DNA of 64,000 nt from Tricholoma matsutake (lineage: Eukaryota; Basidiomycota; Agaricomycetes; Agaricales; Tricholomataceae): positions 17,182,337-17,246,336 of the forward strand of contig AP026538.1 in the NCBI GenBank assembly GCA_026075535.2, given 5' to 3'. The translations under genes and the position numbers were made by a program. The first letter of the stretch is position 1. Each line of letters starts with the position of its first letter. The notes beneath the pieces are model-generated. The model was not told the origin of the DNA. It searched no databases and was given only the letters and a program-made list of their open reading frames with translations. Of this stretch, positions 46,118-57,086 are shown in pieces.

Positions 46118-47096
46118 CCTGGAACCAAAGCCTACTACATGAACTTTGCGACATACTTCGTTCCTCAGTTCTGTTATTGAGATCTGTGCACATCCTGTCT
46201 TGGGCACTGCTTAGTGAAGGAAATGTTCCAGATAATGAAACAGTGTAAGGTGTTTCATTCCTGTACATTATTGAAAGCCAGACTCCAGTTTGTTTGTTTT
46301 ATACCACAATTGTATATGTTATCTGCCATATGGCTTGCATCAAAAGAAGAGAGAAAAAAGTCCATGAGGACTCATTCATGCCAGGCATAGCCATGGCCCA
46401 ACCCAACAAGTTTCACCTTACCTACAGTTGCGGACAGCCAAACACGACAATAGTTTTGACTGAATTTTGTGGGAAGGCACAAACATTCAGACAGTCTAAA
46501 AACCAGTCAGACATGTATTTTTGACCATAATGAACAGGTTTGTACAAGCTGATTCTTATAAATCAACCATCTTGGTTTTTGACCCTAAAAGATTTGGCCA
46601 CCCCTCAAAAAAATCACTAAAATTACCAAAAATAGTGGAATCACTTTTTTTTGATGTGCTGTGTTTGATTCTGAACAAAAGAAGGTCATTCACCAAATGG
46701 ATCGAGTTGAATAAAATAAATAAATATGCCAAAAATGGAAATTCTACTTTCCCACACAGCAAAAGTGAATGCAACGTGATGAGCAGCTTCATAATTAGTC
46801 CAAATTCTAATGCAACAATCTATTTGAATTAAATGGATGGGTGACAGATGTTGAATCTAGGTTAGTCCCTCAGCAACTCAATTGTTATCATCCCATTGTG
46901 TGATTATGGCATTCCAGCTAAACTCAAGAGTCAAATGATAGGCCCCCAACTTCTCGATTGCCCAGGGCTTTTCAAATTGCACACCAAAGTAGTCATGTAG
47001 CTTTCGGATGTCGAAAATAGGTCAAAATAGTATGCTACCCATCAAACGCCCCTGTGGGTATTTTTTCGAGAGCAGCCTATCAATGTGAGTCTAGTA
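46118..47096. other. AT-rich interval without a recognised gene, right arm
   Basis: Mirror of 13388-14366. Frames at 46294-46524 and 46521-46832 are short and unrecognised, and the second differs from its mirror at two residues. Confidence 0.5.
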
Positions 47097-47586
47097 TTTA
47101 TTCTTTTTTTTTCTTTTTTTTTTTGTCATTTTCACAACCTCTCAGGGAGTGCCCTATAATGGTCTTTACATTTTTAGAGTATCTACTCGAGGCCCCATTG
47201 CCTTGCCCTCGCCCCAGTCCTTGCATCTCAGATGGCATGCCCTTGGCAATTGCTCCCCCTGAGACCTTGTTCCTCGAGCCATTTAGGACTGCAGGACCTC
47301 CTTCAACCTCTCTGTTTGTTCGCCTGGCATTTTGTCATATTGGGATTTTATATGACTGTTAAGCGCCTGGCTCATTGCCAAGGTGGACAAAAGTAGTCGC
47401 ATGTGTCAGCTATCTTGGTTCTCGCAGTCAGCATGTACTTTGTATATTCTTCTGGAGTCCCCTGTGTTGCAGGCTTGTATTTGTATTTTGAGTTGGTAGT
47501 GAGTGGATGAAACCATATCGTTGTGGTGCCCTGTATGACTGCATGCAAGCATGAGTTCTTTAGGAGACTGGGTATTCACCTTTAGA

Positions 47587-48178
47587 TCAATGTAGCCTTC
47601 CAGTCTTACCTACATAGCTGACCAGAGCTTTAACTCCCTTCTCTGAACTCAGTAAAGTGGATAGATCTCTGGAATCCCTTCTCATCTTGTGGTCTAGCTC
47701 GTGCTGTTCTTTGTTATATTCCTTGCATTCGAAAAGGAAATGGATGATGGTTTCTTTGGTGGGCGACCCTCTTCTTTGACATGCATTGCAATTGCTTGTG
47801 TCAGCCTTCTTGATCCGATGTAGGTAGTAGTTTAGCAGGATGTGTCCTGTGTGAATTTGAGTCAGGAGGCTGGCCTGGTGCCTGCTCAGACTGGACTGTA
47901 TCTTAGTGTACCAGCTGTATGAGAAATTCGGGTCGAGTCGACTTAGCTTTGGTTGTCTTGGCAAGTCTAGCCACATGTTGTTCCATCTTTTTGGCAGGTC
48001 ATTGTGATACCTCTGCTTCACTGCCGCTACGCTTCTTGGGAGTTTAGCATGTCTGTCGGGGTGGTACATAATGCACAATTGATGGCCAAAGTAGTGATCT
48101 GCTGGAGTTTAGTTAGCTGTCACATAATTCTTACCAATCCTGTCATCCATTTTGTGCCCGGGTTTTTTCGTGGTGGGC
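47587..48178 (-). pseudogene. LINE ORF2 C-terminus, right arm
   Basis: Mirror of 12306-12897, with the zinc knuckle CNACQ...HFLFEC intact. It differs at SYSWYTK (left SYSRYTK) and YVGK (left YVDK). The 3' untranslated region and tail follow at 47097-47586. Confidence 0.85.
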
Positions 48179-48183
48179 TATAC

Positions 48184-49633
48184 TGTTAAGGGCGAAGCCT
48201 CAATCACTCGATCTAGTCAATGTCGTTTGATGAGGTGCTTCCTCGACAAGTCGTTTGGCACTAGTCTTACTCAGAGCGTCCGACGTAAGAGAGATAGTGC
48301 ACTCTAGTAGGCCTTCTGCGTAGAGTCATTCAGGTTCACACACTAAGGGGCTTCCTTAGTGGTTTTGAGTAAGTTTGCGAGTTCACAAGTTAAGGCTGTA
48401 GATTGCCTAGATCTAAACTAAGGACATCCCTACTATGAGTTGCAGTACTTATACTATGAGGGAGGTCCTTATTGTTACAATTTTCCTTGTAACTCATGGA
48501 ACCCGATGCACCCGATGATCCGCTCCAGACAGGAGGCACCCCTTGATTCATGCCTAGGGCATGTCCTTGGCACCAGACACACACATGACGCATGCCAACT
48601 GTATGCATTCGATCCCCTTCCCATGGAAGGCACCCTTGACGCATGGTGACTCCATGCACCCAAACCCACTCCCACACATGCTGTGATATGACAGCCCCTG
48701 ACATGAGGTCCGTGACATCGGACGCCTCATGCTAGGCATGAGGCTTATCTGTTATTGTTTCCTGACATGCTGCGCCACAGCACTCCATGACATCGGACGC
48801 CTCATGCAAGGCATGAGGCCTATTGTTTCTATTATTACTTGATACACATCTACCTTTCCGATTGGACGATAAGGACCTCCCTTCTAGTATAAGTACTGCG
48901 ACTTGTAGTAGGGATGTCCTTGGTTTAGATCTAGGCAATCTACAGCCTTAACTTGTGAACTTGCGAACTTACTCGAAACCACTAAGGAAGCCCCTTAGTG
49001 CGTGAACCTGAACGACTCTACGCAGAAGGCCTGCTAGAGTGCACTATCTCTCTTACGTCAGACGCTCCGAGTAAGACTAGTGCAGAACGACTTGTCGAGG
49101 AAGCACCTCGTCGAACGACATCGACTAGATCGAGTGGTTGAGGCTTTGCCCTTAACACTTATCATCCAATCAGAAAGATAGATGCGTATCAAGTAAGAAT
49201 AGAAACAATAGGCCTCATGCCTTGCATGAGGCGTCCGATGTCACGGAGTGCTGCGGCGCAGCATGTCAGGAAACAATAAGAGATAAGCCTCATGCCTAGC
49301 ATGAGGCGTCCGATGTCACGGATCCAATGTCAAGGATCCAATGTCAAGGACATGCTGCGGCGCAGCATGTCGATCGTGAGAGTCCGACGTCACGGACCTC
49401 ATGTCAGGGGGCTGTCATATCACAGCATATGTGGGAGTGGGTTCGGGTGCATGGAGTCACCATGCGTCAAGGGTGCCTTCCATGGGAAGGGGATCGAATG
49501 CATACAGTTGGCATGCGTCGTGTGTGTGTCTGGTGCCAAGGACATGCCCTAGGCATGAATCAAGGGGTGCCTCCTGTCTGGAGGGGATCATCGGGTGCAT
49601 TGGGTTCCATGAGTTACAAGGAAAATTGTAACA
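48184..49633 (-). repeat. Gypsy-A 3' LTR, right arm, split by a nested LTR
   Basis: TGTTAAGG at 48184 to TTGTAACA at 49633 on the plus strand. It has two direct copies of GGATCCAATGTCAA near 49320-49347, one more 14-bp unit than the left arm. Confidence 0.9.
48473..49157 (+). repeat. Solo Gypsy-A LTR nested in the 3' LTR, right arm (685 bp)
   Basis: TGTTACAATTTTCC...CCCTTAACA, flanked by the 5-bp duplication CTTAT (48468-48472 and 49158-49162). Mirror of 11327-12011. Confidence 0.92.
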
Positions 49634-49666
49634 TTACCCCCTCGCTATGGTCGAAAGTTCCACACT

Positions 49667-50002
49667 TCAACCTAAATCTTCATCTCTCCTTCGTGGTCTG
49701 ATTGGGGGTGGTCTGGATATGTGGGTAGGTCGGGGTCGAGGGGTACGATGGAGGAATAATTCATGTCTGAACTCGGACCATGATCGGGTTCTTCTGGTTC
49801 GCGCTGCCCTAGGTAGCGGTGTCAAGGAGTCGGTAGTATTGTTGAAAGGGGGGCGTTGCAGGATGGCAAATTCAACGTCTGTAATCGGGGGTTCAGGTTC
49901 TGTTCGGAAGATGGCGTAGAGGCTGAATGCAAAGGTTAGGGCTGCCGCTGCAGCCAGGGTCATGCCAACGATGATGGCAAGGATCGTAATCCCTGTGAGC
50001 AT
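49667..50002 (-). CDS. Gypsy-A fourth ORF, single-pass membrane protein, right arm
   Basis: 111 residues with the same N-terminal hydrophobic helix and Pro/Arg-rich tail as 10496-10831. It differs at a few residues (VGMT against VDMT, AFSLYAIF against AFGLYAIF, TDSLTPLPR against TNSLTLLPR) and has no stop. Retention of an open frame in both arms, when all neighbouring element genes are broken, may be chance for so short a frame. Confidence 0.55.
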   Translation of the reverse strand: MLTGITILAIIVGMTLAAAAALTFAFSLYAIFRTEPEPPITDVEFAILQRPPFNNTTDSLTPLPRAARTRRTRSWSEFRHELFLHRTPRPRPTHISRPPPIRPRRRDEDLG

Positions 50003-50014
50003 GGGTCTGTCTTG

Positions 50015-50815
50015 TCATGCCATCGTCTTGAGCTCTGCCTTATAAATCCTTCCATATGGCTCCCCTGTCATGTTTCCCATCGCGTCGTCATCAAAATCAT
50101 CGTATCCGGAGTTAAAGAAGAGCCACTGTCTGTGTTCAGCTTCTCTTTGATCGGTCTCTCGATCTTTCTGAGGTTTCTCTGGGCAGTTCATCCTATAGTG
50201 TCTGGGGCCTTGCTGTTTGCAATACTTGCAAACATATCGTTGGCAAATCAGGCCGAAGTGGCCTATCTGTTGGCAGATGAAACATCTAGCATGTCTCATG
50301 TGTGGGGGAGACCAAGGTGGTTGGGTGGTCTTTGGTTCGGGTTCGGGGGTGGTCAGATCAATTATTTCGGGTGCCCTAGGCACGATCTTCAGGTTCTTCG
50401 TAGAACGGGAGGAGCCTCCAGAGGGAGCTCGTCGTTCGTCTCTGTCGCTCTGCTCCCTGAATGGCGAGAGCGAGGTCGGTGGTCATCTGTGTCGACCTAA
50501 AGGGGTGTGAGGTCTCTCCTCAGCTGTTCTCGGTCTGTCTGACCGCGGTGCAATCATTTCCTGGATTGTTTGCTTGATCCCCAGGGCGTCTGCATCGTTC
50601 ATTGCTTCTTCTAGATTTTGTTCCATCTGTTCGATAGTGCTCGCATAGTAGAAGCACATCCTGGCTAGATGGTATTTTGGTGGATCATGGGCGAGGTGAA
50701 CACGAAGGGCGTCAGCGTTCAATCGGTTTCGTAGGTATTCTCGGGTAAATCGTCGTTTGGCAGGCATATTGGGGAGTGTTGTTGTGGGAAGAGAGGGGGG
50801 TTTTTGGGTTTCCAT
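50015..50815 (-). pseudogene. Gypsy-A third ORF with zinc knuckles, right arm
   Basis: It starts at 50815 overlapping the pol stop (TGATG on the minus strand). It is cut after HTPLGRHR by a private TGA near 50483 and then stays open in the same frame through the linker and knuckles (CFICQQIGHFGLIC) to 50015. The left arm is open at this TGA but has its own stop 51 bases further on. Together the two arms show that the ORF was once continuous. Confidence 0.75.
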
Positions 50816-53433
50816 CAGAGGTGGTACCTCTTCTTATATGCCATCAGGATCTCAGGGGCATTCTTTAGGTTCGATTCGGGTTCCCATGTGTTTTCGGATG
50901 TCGGGTAGTCAACCCATTTCATGAGGTAACAGCATGTCTTGCTGTGCTTCTTGTGTGCGATGATCGCTTCCACCTCGTATTTGTTCTCTCCTTCCATGAG
51001 GTCAGGTGGTGGAGTCAGGAAGTTTTGCCCATGAGTGTCATTCTCATGGTATCGCGTGAGTAAAGCCACATGGAATACCGGGTGGATCTTCCATCCCAGT
51101 GGCAGTTTCAATCGGTATGTCATTCTCGACAAGGCGTCTTCAATCACGAAGGGCCCTTCTCGTTTTGGCGCCAGTTTTCTCATTGGGTAGCCAATCTTCA
51201 GGTTCTTGGAGTCAAGCCATACTTGTTCTCCAACCTTGAATGGTTCGTATTGCCCTTTCGTTTGGGCAGCCATAGCCTGTCCGGCTAGTTTGTGTGCGGC
51301 AAGAGCTTCCCTTCTCACAGAGAGAAGTTCTTGGATTCTCTGTTTGGCGGCCGGCACATTCGTTTTTTTGTAAGGGGTGGGGATAGCGCGTGGTCGATAT
51401 CCCATCATCAAGTAAAATGGCGAGTGTTTTACTGTGGAGTGCGTCTTCTGGTTGTGCACGAATTCTGCCATTGGGAGATAATGCTCCCAATCTTCGGGTT
51501 TGTTCGAACAGAACATGCGGAGGTAAACCTCTAGCTCTTGGTTTACTCGCTCCGTTTCTCCGTTGGTCTGGGGGTGATAGGCGGTGCTCATGGATAGCTT
51601 AATCCCGAGCAGTCGTCCGAGTTCTCGGAAGAGTTTGGATGCAAATCGAGGGTCTCTGTCTGAGATGATTCTTCCAGGGAGTCCAAATCTTGTGTATACA
51701 TGGTGCAGGTAAAGGTCTGCAGCGCCAAGTGCATCGATTGTCTTCGTGCAAGGGATAAAAATTACCACCTTCGTAAGACCATGGTCTACCACGACCATGA
51801 TTGAGTCAAATCCGTTTATCATGGGCAAGTCCATGATAAAATCTGTCGTTACCAGCTCGAATGGTCTGCTGGCATCGGATGATATCGGTGTCGGTGGTGG
51901 GGTTGTCAGGTGTGTATTCACTTTCATTTGCTGGCACTTTGCACAGCCTTCGACGTACTTCTTGATGAAGTTGGCCATTCCTGGCCACCAGTAGTCTCGT
52001 CAGATCAGTTTGATTGTCTGCCATTGTCCAGGGTGTCCTGTCGTGATGCTATCATGGTATTTTCATATGATCGCTCGGCGGAGGGTTTTGTCCTGTGGCA
52101 CATAGCATCTGTCTTTGAAAAAGAGCAGGCCATCTTCAAATTTCCAGTCCTCCAATGCAGACTTGATTGGGGGAGTTCCATTGTTTTTCAGGGCTCGTAA
52201 AGCATCATTTACGAGGTCATCCTTCATTATTGCTGAGACCAGGGCTCCCTGGAGCTCAGTGTCAATCGTTTTGATGAACAGTTTGTCAGCGAGGATGGTC
52301 TTGTCCTCGTTATTGGTGTCTTCTTTGGCTATGTGATCTGCTCTCCTCAATAGGGCATCAGATTGTACCATCTGTGATCCCAGTACGTGTTGTAGCTTCA
52401 GGTCAAATTGTGACAGGTAGATGGCCCATCTAGCCTGTCATCGGTTTAGTTTCTGTGGCTGATGGAAGTACGTCAGGTTCTTGTGATTGGATAATACCGT
52501 CACAGGGAATGGCATCCCCTGTAGGTAGTGTCTCCATGTTTCTAGCGCTCAGATCACTCCCAATAGTTCTCAGTCGTATATCTCGTAATTTCTTTCCACT
52601 TTGTTGAAAGAATGCGAGATGTATCCGCATGGGTGCCAGTCTCCATTGGCGTCCTGTTGTCTGAGTACTGCGCCTGTTGCGAATTTTGAGGCATCAGATT
52701 CTACCACAAATGGTTTCGTTGCATCTGGCATCAGCAGTACTGGGGTTTCGTTGAACTTCCTTTTTAGCGCATTGAACGACTGCTGACAGTCGTTCGTCCA
52801 TTCAAATTTCTGGTTCTTCTTCATCAAATCGTTCAGCGGTCTGGCCAGATCCACGAAGTGTCCGATGAATTGTCGATAGAAGTTTCCAAATCCTAGGAAG
52901 GATCTTACATCCTTCACTGTCTTTGGCGTGGGCCAGTCCTTGATCCCAGCCAGCTTTGTGTTGTCCATTGCAAGTTCGTTGGGTCTGACAATCATGCCCA
53001 AGAACTCGACTTCCTGTACGTCGAATTTGCACTTCTCTACCCTCAGGTAGAGATCACATTGTCGTAGTCGTTCGAGGACCCTTTTGGTCCTTATCCGGTG
53101 TTCTTCTTCCGTCTTTGAGAAGATCAGGATGTTGTCCATATAGATGATGAGCCATCCTTCATCTAGCATATCTCAGAAGAGATCGTTCATCATGGACTGG
53201 TGTTGGTTGACGAATGCCTGTGCCCAGGCAGCTGCTGTCCCTCCATTCATGAAGGACAGTGTGAAGATGATCTTCTTGTCATTCGTGTCATAGACCTGAT
53301 CATTGATTCGCAAGTACAGGTCTATCTCCTGCAGGAACTTGGCAGTCTTGGTCCGCTCTCCTGAGAAGTCTGTGGGTGATTGGATTCGAATGTCTTTCAC
53401 GGACATCGTTGGTGCGGTTGCGGGTTCGGACAT
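50815..53433 (-). pseudogene. Gypsy-A gag-pol deletion derivative, right arm
   Basis: Mirror of 7065-9683 with the same gag-to-RT deletion joint at MMNDLF. Here a TGA at 53170-53172 directly follows the joint (left arm CGA), and the catalytic box is YMDN, not YMDD. The frames 53169-52570, 52371-52063 and 51978-50815 carry the RT thumb and RNase H, the linker, and integrase plus chromodomain. Stops at the positions equivalent to 7926 and 8058 are shared with the left arm. The integrase segment differs from its partner at roughly 15 of 387 residues. Confidence 0.92.
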
Positions 53434-53749
53434 CTCGTTATAGAGGTCGTTGGTTTCGTCTGTTAAGAAGCAGGTGGATGTTTTGGATGGGGGTGTGTGC
53501 GGTTGTTCAAAGTCTTTGTCGGTGAGGAAATCTCCTCGTTGTCTGTCAGTTGATCTGTAGAACCAACGCTGTGCTGGGGTCGAGTAATGGACTAGTCTTC
53601 TGTTGTATCGGTACCAAGATGAACCTGGCTGTGGTTCTGCTTCTCTTGGTGGTCAGTCTGGGGTTTGTCTAGACCCAGGTCGCTGTGGTGTGTATCGAGA
53701 CATATTGCCTACACCTAGGTAGGTGGGCTAGCAGATAGTTTAGATCTTA
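53434..53749 (-). other. Gypsy-A untranslated leader, right arm
   Basis: Mirror of 6749-7064, with no frame of interest. Confidence 0.6.
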
Positions 53750-54434
53750 TGTTAAGGGCGAAGCCTCAATCACTCGATCTAGTCAATGTCATTTGACAAG
53801 GTGCTTCCTTGACAAGTCGTTCGGCACTAGTCTTACTCGGAGCGTCCGACGTAAGAGAGATAGTGCACTCTAGCAGGCCTTCTGCATAGAGTCGTTCAGG
53901 TTCACGCACTAAGAGGCTTCCTTAGTGGTTTCGAGTAAGTTTGCGAGTTCACAAGTTAAGGCTGTAGATTGCCTAGATCTAAACTAAGGACATCCCTACT
54001 ACGAGTTGCAGTACTTATACTATGAGGGAGGTCCTTATCGTCCAATCAGAAAGATAGATGTGTATCAAGTAAGAATAGAAACAATAGGCCTCATGCCTAG
54101 CATGAGGCGTCCGATGTCACGGATCCAATGTCAAGGATCCAATGTCAAGGACATGCTACAGTGCAGCATGTCGATCGTGAGAGTCCGACATCACGGACCT
54201 CATGTCAGGGGGCTGTCATATCGCAGCATGTGTGGGAGTGGGTTCGGGTGCATGGAGTCACCATGTGTCAAGGGTGCCTTCCACGGGAAGGGGATCGAAT
54301 GCATACAGTTGGCATGCATCATGTGTGTGTCTGGTGCCAAAGACATGCCCTAGGCATGAATCAAGGGGTGCCTCCTGTCTGGAGGGGATCGTCGGGTGCG
54401 TCGGGTTCCATGAGTTACAAGGAAAATTGTAACA
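53750..54434 (-). repeat. Gypsy-A 5' LTR, right arm (685 bp)
   Basis: TGTTAAGGGCGAAGC...GAAAATTGTAACA on the plus strand. It has a single GCCTCATGC-GGCATGAGGC hairpin near 54090, whereas the left-arm LTR has two separated by the 75 bp missing here. The deletion is consistent with recombination or slippage between the hairpin repeats. Confidence 0.92.
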
Positions 54435-56016
54435 TATACCATATGTCTGCTCCATAGGTCATCTCAGGTATTGCAACTGTCATGTAAAGCTGATGCATGT
54501 GGTTAGGTGATATTCCAGTGTCGATTTTCACTAGGCGGTGGCATTGCAGTACCCATTTAGTGGCATTTTCTATGACCTTCTCTTCATGCCTTCTCCATGT
54601 TAGCTTGTCATCAATGACTATGCCAAGATACCTGTATCTGTCAACTGTGTTTACCTCTTTTCCTTGTAGGTTGAGCTTCGGCTTGCGCATTGGTTGGAGG
54701 GTGCCAGTTGGTGACCTAGTTTTCTTCTGGCCTAGTTGCATGACTGCTAACTTACTGATTTTGAACTTGGAGTTGTGGTCAGCTGACCACTTAAACCCGC
54801 CATTTTCCCCTTCCATATGTTTGCAGATGGCCTGAGTGGTCTCTTCAAAATCTTTTCCAATGGCCATTACCATCACATCGTCGACATATCCAAGTGCCTG
54901 TAGAGTGCTGGTCAGCTCGAGTAGATCCACATTATAGAAATTGAAAGATGGGAGAGAGATTGGGTCTCCTTGTCCTACTCCATTGTCTATGGGTATTGGG
55001 TCCAATGTATAGTCATCAAATTTGAGTTGTGTTGTTCTTCCGTTTAGTAGCCGTTCGATGAATTTGACTATTTGGTTTGGGACTCTTCTCTTCTTCATAT
55101 TGTGTAGTAGCCAATCCGTTACCACATTAGGAAAAGCTCCTTCTATATCTAGGAAGAGGATTGATACAACTTTCCCTTTCCTCCATGCCTCTTTTACTTG
55201 GTGAATCAATAGGTGCACCACATCAGTTGTGCTCCTGCATGGTCTTCCACTGAAGTGCGTGTCTGGCAGTAGCTGCTGCTGCTCCACTATTGATATGAGG
55301 TTCTCAGAGACTATAGACATAAGGACTTTTGCCATTGTGCATAACAGAGCTATGGGGCAGTAAGCTTTAGGCACCTCATAGCTTGGTTTCCCAGGTTTCG
55401 GTAGTATGCATGTCATGGACTCCTGCCATCCCTGATAGTAGGTTCCATGCTTTATTACCGACCTGTAGATGGAGAGTAAGTATGGGACTATATGGTTTAC
55501 TGCCTTCTGTAGTACAATGTTGGGAATTTGGTCTGGTCCTGGGGCCTTGTAGGGTGACAGTTTTGATATGTGTGTGTGTATTTGCTCTTCTGTGACTTGT
55601 GGTGGTGAGGGTAGTGGAGGTGGGTAGCTATAGTCCTGTGGGACCGTCAAGATTGCTGGCTTTGGTGGGAAAAAGGCTTTTGCGAGAGACTTTGCCTTGT
55701 CTTCATTTGTGTTTACTTCTCTAGTAGTCCCATCATCATCTTTTCCCTTCAGCGTGGGGATTCTTGTCTGGCCTCTGTCGCCTATTGGGTTAGAGATATA
55801 CCTGTTCACCATCCAAATATTGTTGCCCTCAGCATTCTTTAGGTAGTTGTTCCAGTGGTCTGTTTTAGCTTTTGCGATTTCCGCTGCATATTTACACTGG
55901 GCCTGTTGGATGTCTTGGTGACTTGGGTGATCTTCTATAGCCCAGCACCTGTAGGATTCAGCATGTAAGCGATTGACTAACTTTTTCATGTTCTTCAGGT
56001 CTTTTGTCCACCACAT
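54435..56016 (-). pseudogene. LINE reverse transcriptase, right arm
   Basis: A long frame of 533 codons, of which the last few are Gypsy-A LTR. Motifs are APGPDQIPN, FLDIEGAFPNV (catalytic Asp intact), GVGQGDPIS, GYVDDVMVMA and YLGIVIDDKLTWRRH. The reverse transcriptase core looks functional at the residue level, unlike the left-arm copy, but the protein is severed by Gypsy-A before its C-terminal domain. Confidence 0.9.
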
Positions 56017-56944
56017 TTTGGACAGTGGGCACAGGTGGTTTTCTGGGACTTTGGTACTGATTGCTTTCTGGATAGCAGCAGTGAGTTGTTCGATTTCCCT
56101 GCCAAGAATGCGTTGAACTCTTCCCAGTCGGTTTCTCTGAAGTTTTGTGATGGGTTCATTGCTGTTCTCTTCTGCTCTAGTTTGAGGATGATTGCTATTG
56201 GGTAGTGGTCAGTTTTACCTGGTTGTCTCTCTGGCATGGTGTCACACTTCAGTGTGCAGTTGGCCAGGCTGTTAGTGCAGAAAATATTATCTGGTCTGGA
56301 GAAACGCTTTGTTACCATGTGTTTTAGTGTGGGGATACTCTTTGGTAATGGCATGAACATTTCTTGGTCCACTATTAGTTTGATTAGTTCTTGTGTGTCC
56401 TTGAGAGCTTTGGTTGTAAAAAGGCACGAGTCTTTGTCTCTGTCCCACATGGGGTGGTGTCGGTTGAAGTCCCCCCCCCCCACAGTACGTGATGAACTTG
56501 TTGACCACGCGATTCATTTTGGTTATTGTGCATGTACCTTCTTAGTATTGACAGAGAATGCAAGTTCTCACCTGCATTGTAGATGCTGAAGATTTTTAGG
56601 CTACCATACCCGCCATTCAGTTCAATTGCTACTATGTCGTTCAAGTTGGGGATGTCTAGGATTATCCAGTTGTTAGTGGAAAGTGCTGTATTTACCCATA
56701 TTGTAGACTGCATGGTCGAGTATAAGACTGCTCGCGAGGTGAGGGCTACTGCTATAAATCGGTTCGTCGTTCTGATGCTGCTAAAAAAAGTGATGTATGG
56801 TTCCTGAACTAGTACAATATCCCAGTGGGCTGCCAGTGAGTCGTTGATGAGTTCAAGATGTGCAGTGAGTGATTTGTTCAGGTTTATTTGGAGAATTCTT
56901 AACTTTGTTGTCAGGTTTGGTTCATTACTCATTCGCTGTTCCAT
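55995..56944 (-). pseudogene. LINE endonuclease domain with homopolymer frameshift
   Basis: The first part (56944-56480) is an apurinic-type endonuclease start (LRILQINLNKS, VLVQEPYI). The frame changes at a run of ten G on the minus strand (plus strand C10, 56468-56477), where it becomes GGGDFNRHHPMWD, the catalytic GDFN motif. It continues to 55995 through DHYPIAI, which holds the catalytic His of the SDH-type motif. A one-base change in the run would account for the break, so either polymerase slippage or a consensus error is possible. Only the part below 56292 is in the palindrome. Confidence 0.85.
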
Positions 56945-57086
56945 ATTTGTTGGTTTGCTGTTCTGTAGTCTGGTTCATGTTGTTGGGAGTGAGGGGTCCT
57001 TGTTCCATTAGCCTGTCCCATGCGAGATGTTCGAGTTCTCGACCATTTGGTGCAGTTTGTCTGGGTTGGAATGGGAGTTGCATTTG

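Larger units (their letters stand above)
48184..54434 (-). mobile_element. Gypsy-A, right arm
   Basis: Mirror of 5989-12300, flanked by TATAC on both sides (48179-48183 and 54435-54439). It is 61 bp shorter overall, through a 75-bp deletion in the 5' LTR and a 14-bp longer repeat in the 3' LTR. Coding content and order are the same. Confidence 0.93.
28060..56292 (-). repeat. Right arm of the giant inverted repeat
   Basis: This is the inverted counterpart of 4131-28032. It is longer only because it contains the 100-N gap and the duplicated stretch 34923-39227; without them its length is about 23.8 kb. At its outer end the LINE continues without a break into 56293-58504, so this arm is in the undisturbed context, whereas the left arm is cut. 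The right arm has a 75-bp shorter LTR near 54.1 kb and lacks a 16-bp tandem duplication that the left arm has near 17.45 kb. Confidence 0.97.

Noticed and set aside
4131..56292. The palindrome as a mating-type, telomeric or rDNA structure
   Set aside because: No homeodomain, pheromone receptor, rRNA or telomeric repeat is present; content is transposons plus one secreted-protein gene.
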